Shown: positions 55,123 through 64,000 of the stretch, piece by piece
Layout: each line of letters opens with the position of its first letter
How positions within the stretch are numbered: the stretch's first letter is position 1
From: Pyrocephalus nanus
Lineage: Eukaryota > Chordata > Aves > Passeriformes > Tyrannidae
Length of the DNA: 64,000 nucleotides
Reading direction: 5' to 3'
Assembly: GCA_038380795.1 (NCBI GenBank)
Contig: CM076259.1
Span: forward strand, 66,059,741 to 66,123,740
The notes under the pieces: generated by a model
The model's input: the letters and a program-made list of their open reading frames with translations, nothing else
Databases searched by the model: none
Told to the model about the DNA's origin: nothing
Made by a program: the position numbers and the translations under genes

Positions 55123-56033
55123 AACCTCAGCTGCTGGATTTCATTGTTGCTTTTCCTCTCCTGGAAATAAAATATCAGAAAAATATAATTTCTGCTGTAA
55201 TTTTTTTCATACATAGATGTGTATAAGAGAGATATATGTATACAAATCCACAAATACTGGTCTCTTCCTATTCTTATAGGTTTTTAAAATGAAATCAGAC
55301 CCTTTTCAGATTTATTTGATGTTTCTAGTCCCACAGAAATAAATTTACCTTGTTTCAGTAAGGGAAACCAAAATGAAACTCATCAAAAAAGTTATTTTAA
55401 GATGCCAATCAATGCATTCATGGGAAACTATTATCCATCCCTCAGCATAATATTTTTAACTTGTGATTGTTGTTGACACATTTTAGAGAGGTTGAGTTCT
55501 TTTAGGTCATATATTTTTCAGTGATAACAAAGGCTGCAAGGTGTATTTTCAGTTTAGAGTCACACTCTTACTCTGGCAGTAGCGAAAAGATTCAAACTCG
55601 CTCTTTTTTTACCATTCCTTTTTTTCCTGTGTCAAAATTAGATTATATTTTGTGTACATTTTCTTGTAGGATTGAAGAGAACAATTTTATGTTTGAAATA
55701 TAAAATCAATCTTAATGTTAAAATTGAGCTATATGGGCTTTTTTAATATTTGAGAGCAATCCTACTCTCTGAGGAATCTGTGTACAATCTCAGATCTGAA
55801 AGAAAATAGTGGTGTTTTTAGAGTATGTGAATACAACCATCTGATTTATAGTTCAATCTGTTAATGCACTCTGTTATTAGGCCACCTGGCAGTTTTATGC
55901 ATTGTGAATTTAAAGAGGAGCTCAATGAAACATAAGCTTTACAAGCTGGGGAAATATTATTGAAATGAAACATGAATGAGAACCATTTAAACAATAAAAC
56001 AATGTGTGTAGACAATATATTTTTTCATTTTAG
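55123..56033 (+). other. Probable intron of the plus-strand gene
   Basis: This sequence ends with a good splice acceptor (a T-rich run, then TTTTTCATTTTAG at 56033). I see no exon inside it. It is inferred to be intronic only because the following exon starts in mid-codon. Confidence 0.5.
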
Positions 56034-56233
56034 TAAATGCACAGCCTAGGTTTTATTTGCTGAAGTTAGATGAGGTTCTGAGAGACTACAACGATGAAAC
56101 TAAACTAGCTTCCTCTTATAATACTGGCAGTCCTCTAGTTTTTGATGCTCATGGCAATAAAACCAAGCCCACATCTCTCTATATTGTATCAGGAAACTGC
56201 AATTTGGAGAATGATTTTCACCATTTTGTGAAG
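56034..56233 (+). CDS. Penultimate exon of an unrecognised host gene
   Basis: An exon of 200 bp. It follows a strong acceptor (pyrimidine run and TTTTAG) and begins with two bases that complete a codon, then 66 open codons, ending at AAG before the donor GTAATA in phase 0. The next exon at 56973 opens in phase 0 and continues the same frame. The encoded part starts NAQPRFYLLKLDEVLRDYND and includes SLYIVSGNCNLENDFHHF. It is polar with mixed charge, and has no membrane segment, signal peptide or low-complexity run. I do not recognise the family. The codon use and amino acid mix look like real protein, unlike the chance frames around it. The gene must have at least one more exon upstream; I could not locate it. 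Confidence 0.75.
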
Positions 56234-56972
56234 GTAATATTTAATTATTTTATGGGTTGAAGTTAATTCACCAAGAAGATATATACCTACATGTCTGTAA
56301 CAAAAGATTGATAGACAGAGTTTTATGAGCCCACACTGTAAAAGGTCATGAGGAAAGGTCTTAAAGAAAAAAAAAAAAGAGACCATCTTAATAACCAGAG
56401 TTAGTTTTAGCTATGTGTGTATACATATATACATATGTATGGTACACATGTATATATAAATATTAATTCTATCTCTCTGTCTGTTTTGGTTTTGTCTCTT
56501 TAAAATTCTTGTTTTCAAGTCCCTGTTAAAGAAACTTCCTTTTTCTTTTTAAAATGAAATCTGAGCACATTCACATGACCTCAGGGCTGGGGTTTTAAGT
56601 GTAAGCAGAGTTGGCAGAATTGCAGATATAAGCATTCTATTATTCTATGTAATAACCCCTCCTCACCTGGCACAGAACCCTGGAGGCACCTAAGTTTTCC
56701 TAGGTGCTTATGGGCACGTCTACACTCTGAGCTGTGTTTCAATTAAATGCTTGCTAATTTGCTCAGTACCCAGAGCAGACCATTTTCATTGGAGTTAAGA
56801 ATCAAAATGAAACCTTATCTGTTATTTGTTGGTTTCTTAACGACGTTAAAATAAAGAGATATTTTGCATGCACTGGAAAAACACATTGAATAAAATGGGT
56901 AGAGTGCCTTCTAATCTTGCCTGGGTAGTTAAGGCTCTTTGGACTGCTTTTTGATTTGTCCTCAACTTACAG
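56234..56972 (+). other. Last intron of the unrecognised gene
   Basis: 739 bp between the donor GTAATA and the acceptor CAACTTACAG. It contains an alternating TA/CA-rich tract around 56413-56462 and a stretch near 56700-56770 with CACGTCTACACT that may be an old repeat fragment. Confidence 0.7.
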
Positions 56973-57176
56973 GGACAGGATTGGAATGATTTGGGAATTG
57001 GTGGAGAAGTTGCGTCTTCTCAGGACTTTACTGGTTGTGAGCTGGGAAAGCTGGTTTGCACCGTAAAAAAGCATAACAAGAAAGAGATTCAAGGGAGTGA
57101 TTACAAACGTCTGAGTCAGTTCTTTTCCCATGGCAGTGGAGATAAGCACCTTCCCTTTATTCAAAGCAAGAAGTGA
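56973..57176 (+). CDS. Terminal exon of the unrecognised host gene
   Basis: This exon gives 67 codons and a TGA stop at 57174-57176. It follows an acceptor ending ACAG and starts in phase 0 with GGA CAG GAT TGG. It encodes GQDWNDLGIGGEVASSQDF, then a stretch with two cysteines (GCELGKLVCTVKKHNKKEIQ) and a basic C-terminus ending PFIQSKK. Together with 56034-56233 it makes a continuous C-terminal segment of 133 residues without a membrane helix or a motif I can name. The 3' UTR is very short: an AATAAA lies 17 bases after the stop. Phase agreement, splice sites, stop and poly(A) signal together make a chance origin unlikely. A recent pseudogene is unlikely because the introns are retained and the frame is intact. 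Confidence 0.78.
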   Translation, partial: GQDWNDLGIGGEVASSQDFTGCELGKLVCTVKKHNKKEIQGSDYKRLSQFFSHGSGDKHLPFIQSKK

Positions 57177-57193
57177 AGTTAAGCACTTTATAC

Positions 57194-57199
57194 AATAAA
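57194..57199 (+). terminator. Poly(A) signal AATAAA
   Basis: A canonical hexamer 17 bases after the TGA at 57174-57176. Cleavage is expected 10-30 bases downstream, giving a 3' UTR of only about 35-50 bases. Confidence 0.7.
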
Positions 57200-60100
57200 T
57201 CTTGCAAGTATGTTTATTAATATAAATTTCTTAGCACCTGCATGCTCCAAAAGGCACAGAGTAAAGAGGTGTGATTCAACAGGGGAGTAGTGCAGTGTTA
57301 ATAGACCTGTATGTATCTCCCTGCAGCCTTGGCCCTGGTATTTAAAGTATATACAAGGCTTTGTAACTAATCCTAAAATACAGAATCTCAAAGTCTTACC
57401 TAGATAGAAGTTTATTCACATCTGGAAGATCCAAGTTCTGTATTTGAAATTAAAGAGAGGAAGGCTTGAATCCATGTCTTTCACATTTTTGATCAGAGCC
57501 CTAATCACAAGAATGCAGATATTACTCAAAGATGCTACTACTAATTCTCTAAATTTTTCATAAGATGAGGAGAAGCAGACAGGAGTTCAATGCTTCTACA
57601 AAAGGAATAATTTTTTGCAGTATCTATAGCACCTCCACTGACTACAGGTAGAGTATGGGATTATTCAATGTGATACAAACAGCAAATAAAAGGTAAAAGT
57701 TTCACTTCTGTGAGTTCTTAGGTGAGATGGAAATCTTACTGCATTCCATGTTCAGGGAACTAGTCAGAGAGGGTCTCTCTCCTCTCACATTTCATTACAT
57801 CCAGTGCAAGAAAGCATATTTGCTAGCTGGGTTCAGACATGGTTCTAAACTGCTTGTAGACCACCCAGTATATGATTATTGAAAAATTCTGCATAAACTT
57901 CAGACACCCAATATGGGCTTTAGTTTTATATGGTGTACAAATGAATATATCTATCTAAATGTAGGTGTCATTATTTAAAAGATCTGTCTGAATTTGTCTT
58001 GTAGGCAATGGAGAGCTACTGAAAATGACTTAGAGTGCTCCCAAAAATGCCTCAATTCTGTACAAATCATAAATAACTGGTACCACTTGAAATGACAGGA
58101 CTTCTCCATTCAGTGTCTGACACTCCAAGAAGGTGTATGTTTTCCATAGGTTCTGTGCCTTGCAGCACATGAGACTGTCTCAAATACTCTGAGGCATCTT
58201 AAATATCAGTAGACACTAACGTTTTGTTAACTTACGCTTTTGGCCACTTTTTAAATTCTATCAATTGCTTTGGCAGAGTATTAGCTTACACATAACCATC
58301 TATCTTTGCACACCTAAATACAAGTGTACAGGTTGGACCTAAATCCAGTTTCCAGTGAAAGAGTTCTGCATTAGTAAATGTGTGTGCAATGTATTCATCA
58401 CCACTGCTCACAAACTGTCCAGTGCTTTTTGAAGGGCAATACAACAATATAAGGTTACAAATGGCCAGTGGTGAAAAATCAGGTTCTTATTCGGTAAGTT
58501 TTGCAAGTATTTGAATACCATCTGGATCTGAAGTGTCAGGGAGTAACAAAAAGTTCTTTCTATTCTGCTTTATTTTTGTTAATTATGATGATCCCAACAG
58601 AAAAGCTATATTTTCATTCTTTGAAACAAACAATATTGAAAAAATCTTTTACCAATCTTGCAAATGTCATTAATTTGGGGCTTTTTTATAAGTCTTCAGG
58701 CTTAGTCTAAGGTGAAGAAACTTTCATCCTAGGGATGAGCCCACAAGATCAAGGTTGAAGTACGTATGAAAACATGAGAAAGCAGACACTGAACTGCCAG
58801 TGTAATACTAAAAGAAAGAATGCAAAGGTACAGCAGCTCCTCTGTGAAAACAAAGCATTGCAGTCTCTGCAGTTTTCAGCCACTCACCTTTCACAAGCAG
58901 AAAATTCACTCCACAAAGCTTTTAAAAAAATTCTTCTTTCCTTGTAAGAAAGCTGAACTTAGAAGTTTGAAATCAATGCCTTGTAAAAAGAAACCAAGTG
59001 GGTGGCATTTTCCAACCATGAGACATGTCATTACCATTGACCTCACTACTCTTCTTAAATAGCCAGAGAAGGGCAACAAAATTGTCAATTAGATTTGCAG
59101 TGAGCAGGAGTCAGCTTTACTTAACTTGTGCTTGCCTGCATAATCATGCATATCTCTCCTCTATATCAGGAGTTGTTCAAGCCTATAATAACGAGGGTTC
59201 AACAAGTCTGAACCACCTTCCTTTGCTGATGATATGGAAGTTGTTGATTTGCTACAGATTATTCAGGATTTTTGTAGCCCTGACAGATTGTCATATTTTA
59301 AATTCCACCTCTCAGAGTTTGTGCTACATCTACCAAATAGGAAATAGTGGAAGGAAGTACAGTATTAAGAAAAAACAAGATTATGTTTTTACTTTTTTCA
59401 AAGACTATAGCAGGTTTCTTTGTTACTCTGCACATCATAAAACAAGCACACTAAATTTGGCATGACATGCAATTTCATCATAGGACAGGCGAAGGGACAG
59501 ACACAGCGCCGAAGATGAGAGCTATGCACCATTTGCAGAGCTATATGCAGATAGTGGGGTGAAATGTGACAGCATTTCTTTGCTGTACAGTCCTACTGTC
59601 ATAAAATCACTATATTTACTCAAAGGTTTTTAAAAGCTTTAAGCAGGTTAGATTTAAAGCGATGAATATGCTTGTCAACTGTCATAGCTGTGTAATTTCT
59701 TCAATATGCGGGATCCACTGCTTTTTCAAAATCAGTAATTCCTCCTGCAACCTTCGTGTCTAATTGTTCACTGGAAGAGAAGTCCTCTTTCAACAATACA
59801 CTCTCCTAAGATTTCTTTTGCATAATATAGACAATCTCTTCACCTAATCATGGCACTGAATTTCACTGTTTTACAAAAGCATCTATGGCTTTGCTGCCCT
59901 AACAAAATCTCACTGGCTCACATTTGAGTCTGTGTTTGCACATCCTAAGTCATACTCTGGATACCAAGGCTAGAAAGCTTTTGTGTGCTGAATACAGGTG
60001 CACAGTAGTCCTGTCAAGCAGTAACAGTTTATGCCTCATCAGCCATTTGTAAAATGATAATAATCTCAGCTACTCTTTCAATATGCATGTACTCTGTAGA

Positions 60101-62986
60101 TGATGGGGCCTTTCATGCAGATCAAATATACCATTCATTAGCAATTCCATACAGCCATTAGATTAGGTACCCATGAGGGACACATTGCATTCCACTTTAC
60201 TTCCATGATGTGGTTAAAGATGTGACTAGTCTTGAGCAGGATTTGAAGCCCTGTCTCATGTACCTGTTGTCTCTTTAACATCCATCCTGGAGATTTTCTA
60301 CATTACCCATTATTCTGGTGGTTGGTCCCCTTTCTATTGCACACCGGTCTTCACTGAATAGGTCCATGTTAAACTTGATTCTTTCTGCTTTATTTCATGG
60401 CATACCTTACACATTAGAGGACTTTGTCAGGAACATCCACAAATACACCTCAGACATCTCTCCTCCTGTCCTCCACAATATGTACAGGGTGGATGTGCCA
60501 TGTGCTGCTTATTAACTTATGTGCCTCTTTGCTTCCCCATTGTCTGACACTCAGAGGTTCAGAAGACATTGGTCTAGATTCAGAACTGAATTCTGGGGCC
60601 CTCAACCTCTAAAACTACTTAGCTTAGATGTTTCACACACCTAAAAAACCCCTACGAGACAAACTTTTAATTTCCTCTAACAGTACTGTTTTCAGTTTAT
60701 GCACTTCTATCATATCTCCTCCTGCTTTGCCCCTGATAGGTTTTTAAGTGCTAAAAGGCCTTATTTGCTACAGAGACTAACATTTTTCAAGTGTTATTCC
60801 GTGCAATTCATCACGTTTACTTAAAATACATTTAGCAAAACATAAAACATTACAAAATTAGTCTCAGTTATTTAAAAGTGCAGAGCTGTAAACCTCTACA
60901 TCACTGGAAGAAATCTCAATTAAGCAGAATTGCCATCCACATTAAGCAGTAGTCATTGCCATTAAGTATCATTGGACTTAAATTGTTCCCAGAGAGACGT
61001 CCTGATTAAGCGGACTTCCTAGTTTGAGTGCATCTCAATTAAATAGAATGTGCTGCATCAGCATTTCATTTTATGAATGCTCTGAGAAGGCGTTTGATTA
61101 GGATTTTGGAATGGTTTGTGCGATTGCTATCATTATTGAAAATTTAGATGGGAATGCAAAAAGAACTTACAGGAATCAGTATTTATGGCAACTGGGAACC
61201 TATCTCTTGGGCCTTTAAACAATGACCAGTTAGAGTTTTTCTGAGTGGTTTGTATGTACTAGTTTGGTTCTATGTTGACCTGGTTAGTTGTACTGAAAAA
61301 GGATCTTTAAAAAGTAAATCTGGGAGTAAGTATGTGCCTGGTCTTTAAGGCTTAAAAACTTCGATTTGCTTTTTAAATTTTTCACATGTCTCCAAAGAGC
61401 TCTTTTTCTGCACATATAAGTTTAACGTTTCCACTCTTACTTAGAACTTGCCTGTGTCTTCTTATGTCTTTGTATCTTACCTCACTCATTTTTAAACATC
61501 ATGTGGAACTATTCTGTATTTGAAGCCTGATCTAAGGTAAATTCATAAACCAGAAATTTCATTGTGACGCTCAGTGTGCATCCAATCAATCTATATTTCC
61601 AGAATAGGACTAAATTTCTCTTCTGCATTTTTATAGATATTTCTTGAAAACATCTAAGTTCTTATAGAAATAATTCTCATCTGCCCAAGCCAAATAAATA
61701 TGGGATCCAGTGTAACACAAAGAGTAAATGAGGGTAGCAGAGCCATTCTTTCAGGAAAGAAAAATGATGATGTGGATATTTCAGTGGCATAAATGAACTC
61801 ATTCTGTAACTTTTACTTCATGAAGTTCTATTCTGATATATTTAGTTTATGACAATAGAAGTGAAAAGAAGCCCATTTTTGAATAATGTTGTTTTTATGA
61901 GAAAGAACTGAGGAACTACTGAATGTCATAAATGTCTCTATTTACATCTTCTAGCCAAGAGCACAGAAAGATCATGCAACTTAACAATGTTTGCCCATGA
62001 GTTTGTGTAAGCCTAACCATCTTCTGAAAGGTACTGACAGTCTATTCCGGTGAGATAATCAGAATAAAAGGATAAATACATTGCAGATGTTTTATTCTTC
62101 CCCTCTGTATCTGGGCACTGTTCTGATATTATCATGTACAGTCATGTCCTGGCTGCACAGATGAAGTCTATGTCACCTTTGAAAATGGGAGTTCACTTAT
62201 CCACTAATGTGAGAAAGAATTTTTCTGCTTAATTCCCATTAGCATTAAGGGGAGTTACACGCCTAATACTGCTCAACATTGGTGAGAAATACACCTTAAA
62301 TTTTCAGCTGCTTGAAATAGCAACCTCTGCAACCACACATAAGAGATTATAAATAAAGAAACAATAGAAACAGAACAGGCTCCTAAGAGGTACCAGTAGT
62401 GTATAGATAGAAACAGACAATTTTCCCCTCAGCAAGCTTCTCTGCTTAAATCATTTTAGTAAATAAATATTTAACAAGTGACAGAACTTAATTGATGTTT
62501 ATATTTACACGGCAGTTAATTTATATTCTGCTAAAGCTGAATCCTCCATCCACAATAATGCTTTATATCCCTCCGTGATGGCAGACGCCCAAACAGCACA
62601 GTTGTGTTTTTGAAGAAACCCATAACAAGAAAAAAATGCACTATTCCAAATACTATATAAGTCATTACATTTTTTTCCTCTCTTCAGCTGTCAGATGCAT
62701 TGCATTATAATATCAGATTGATATATCTAGTGTTATTTCAACATTTACCGTTTTAAAACAACAAATAGAAAACATATAAGGAAGCTTTGGTAACAAATCT
62801 TTCTTAATATGTATGTGAAGTAGACAGTTAGTCCAAGAAAAAATACAACTGATGACAGATTTTATTTCAATCTGCTGGTGCTTATTAAGATGTCTACAAA
62901 GAAAAAAGCCATATCTGAATACATCTCTTTCTGCCAACAAAGGAAACTTTTAATTGCTTTAATCAGCATTTGCTTTGTCTTTGCAG
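57200..62986. other. Intergenic or intronic DNA between two gene fragments
   Basis: No firmly supported exon. Weak candidates are an ATG with 11 codons and an ideal donor at 58461-58493, and an open CpG-bearing stretch at 59484-59558. A cluster of ATTAAG words lies at 60919-61046. The 146-codon frame at 59025-59465 has no splice context and a cysteine-rich, unstructured-looking composition, so I treat it as chance. Confidence 0.5.
60914..61049. promoter_or_regulatory. Cluster of ATTAAG words, possible enhancer core
   Basis: ATTAAGCAG at 60919-60927 and 60941-60949, ATTAAG at 60961-60966, ATTAAGCGG at 61005-61013 and ATTAAATAG at 61038-61046. The words TCTCAATTAAGCAGAAT (60914) and TCTCAATTAAATAGAAT (61033) match at 15 of 17 positions. 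ATTA and TTAAG are cores bound by homeodomain proteins. A decayed tandem repeat with a period near 22 is the alternative. Function is inferred only. Confidence 0.3.
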
Positions 62987-63007
62987 CGACATAGAAAAAC
63001 AAGTCAG
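62987..63007 (+). CDS. 21 bp microexon candidate of a second host gene
   Basis: A strong acceptor (TGCTTTGTCTTTGCAG) is followed by 21 bases and the donor GTACAA. Its length is a multiple of three. Read with one base completing the previous codon, it encodes D-I-E-K-Q-V and leaves two bases (AG), which join the C opening the exon at 63182 to form a serine codon. The joined frame stays open through the next exon. Microexons of this size are typical of genes expressed in neurons, muscle or photoreceptors. It rests on splice sites and phase alone; an upstream exon ending after two bases of a codon would be required and was not found. Confidence 0.42.
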
Positions 63008-63181
63008 GTACAATCAGTAAATGTTTCCTAAAGAAAATTTGTAAGCAGAGACTTCAGATGATTTTTATTATTTGTGTCTAGAACATGGTTAAGTCTGTGT
63101 TACAGATGCAACACCATTCAAAATTCTTAAATTTGCTTTATAAAACAGATTTGTACTTGATTTTATTTTATATCATTTTAG

Positions 63182-63315
63182 CATGTGGAAAAAAAGCCGA
63201 CATAAATCTGATCAAACTTCTCTCCCACAAATCCCTACAGCAAATGCTATAGAAGCTATATCAGATATTAGAAATCAGAGCACAGCCCAAGGAAACAAGA
63301 CGTATGTTGACAAAG
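63182..63315 (+). CDS. Exon of a second unrecognised host gene
   Basis: 134 bp between a good acceptor (TTTTATATCATTTTAG) and a near-ideal donor (AAAG|GTATGT). Only one frame is open across it, entering after one base and leaving after the first base of a codon. It encodes MWKKSRHKSDQTSLPQIPTA, then a stretch with NAIEAISDIRNQ and GNKTYVDK. The segment is hydrophilic and basic at the start, like a cytoplasmic or unfolded region, with no membrane helix. It could be an internal exon, joined to the microexon at 62987-63007 in frame, or a first coding exon starting at the ATG at 63183. The gene continues beyond the window. I do not recognise it. Confidence 0.55.
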
Positions 63316-63582
63316 GTATGTAGCTGAAAAGATAATAATTTGACAAAATCCATGTCAGCCAACAGGGTTTAGAGAAAGCAATCCATTATTTCTTTCAGCT
63401 CATAAGATCTTGATTTTATATCCTGATGAGCCTATTGCTCAGTCCTTCTAGTCAGAAAGAAGGGCCAAAAAATTCCCTTTCTATATCAAACCCCACAATG
63501 GAATCAATTTTTTTAAATTTCTAAACTGGTTAGATAAAGGCATGGTCCTGCTGTAGGGATGGACTATTCACCTATCCGGAGG

Positions 63583-63845
63583 AATCACAGAATCACAGAA
63601 AAGGTCAGGTTGGAAGGGACCCCAGTGGGTCATCTGGTCCAATCTCCCTGCTCAGGCAGGGTCATCCTAGAGCACAATGCATAGGATTGCATCCAGATGG
63701 TTCTTGAACATTGCCAGGGAGCGAGACTCTACACCCTCTCCGGTCAATCTGTTCCAGTGTGTGGTCATTGCATAGATTCCTCCTATTCAGACAGAACTTC
63801 CTGTGCATCAGTTTCTCCCCACTGCTTGGGAAGAAGAGCCATCCT
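63583..63845 (-). mobile_element. CR1 LINE 3' part, minus strand
   Basis: Antisense CR1 beginning with the octamers AATCACAGAATCACAG, then AGGTTGGAAGGGACCCC, CATCTGGTCCAATCTCCCTG and the reversed coding end (TCAGACAGAACTTCCTGTGC). It breaks off around 63845 and the next sequence is CR1 in the opposite orientation. No long open frame remains. Confidence 0.9.
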
Positions 63846-63859
63846 CATGTTGCCATTTG

Positions 63860-64000
63860 AAGTTCATCAAGGGAAAGTACCGGATTCTGCAGCTGGATTG
63901 GGGCAATCCTAGATGTACATACAGACTGAGGAATGAGGTGCTGGAAAGCAGTGCCACAGAAAGGGACTTGGGGGTCCCGGTCAGCAGCAAGTTGAATCTG
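63860..64000 (+). mobile_element. CR1 LINE coding part, plus strand, cut by window end
   Basis: Sense CR1 ORF2 sequence: GAAGTTCATCAAGGGAAAGT, CCGGATTCTGCAGCTGGATT, GAGGTGCTGGAAAGCAGTGC and GACTTGGGGGTCCCGGTCAG. In an intact CR1 this segment lies upstream of the part present at 63583-63845, and here it is inverted relative to it. The element continues outside the window. Confidence 0.88.

Noticed and set aside
59025..59465. 147-codon plus-strand frame
   Set aside because: It starts in non-coding context, has no splice sites or known motif, and the composition (many Cys, Tyr, Leu, Ser) looks like random translation.

Overview
The window is nuclear DNA from a bird. The evidence is the repeat content: at least ten CR1 non-LTR retrotransposon copies that keep the characteristic 3' octamers (ATTCTRTG on the sense strand, read as CACAGAAT on the other), two diverged solo LTRs ending in the form TGTC..TTTAACCCCAGC / GGGTTAAACCATGACA familiar from avian genomes, and a third solo LTR inside a CR1. 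The rest is AT-rich with few long reading frames, as in avian intergenic or intronic DNA. Nothing bacterial, plasmid-like or CRISPR-like is present. The species cannot be fixed from the sequence alone.

Layout. 1-4.8 kb: AT-rich non-coding. 4.81-5.41 kb: solo LTR, plus strand. 5.4-13.5 kb: non-coding, with a cluster of perfect hairpins near 6.6 kb. 13.47-14.0 kb: well-preserved CR1 3' part. 19.22-19.84 kb: about 600 bp of purine microsatellite, mostly AAAG. 23.95, 25.29-25.86 and 27.31-28.16 kb: CR1 copies. 28.2-34.3 kb: repeat-poor AT-rich DNA. 34.29-34.93 kb: second solo LTR, minus strand, carrying a 50 bp CR1 tail inside it. 36.95-37.05 kb: CR1 tail. 38.54-40.47 kb: a CR1 split by an 886 bp LTR with a perfect 5 bp target duplication. 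40.5-55 kb: non-coding. 55.0-55.1 kb: CR1 tail.

Host coding sequence is confined to the right end. Two phase-compatible exons (56034-56233 and 56973-57176) form the last 133 residues of a plus-strand gene. It ends with TGA and has a poly(A) signal 17 bases later. I do not recognise the protein. Further right, a 21 bp microexon (62987-63007) and a 134 bp exon (63182-63315) have good splice sites and join in one open frame, probably the start or middle of a second plus-strand gene that leaves the window. It is also unrecognised. The window ends in two CR1 pieces facing each other.

I found no new biological system. The points most worth checking are the two unrecognised gene fragments, the nested repeat histories, the hairpin cluster at 6.6 kb and a cluster of ATTAAG motifs at 60.9-61.05 kb. 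Reading frames outside these regions look like chance, microsatellite or CR1 frames.
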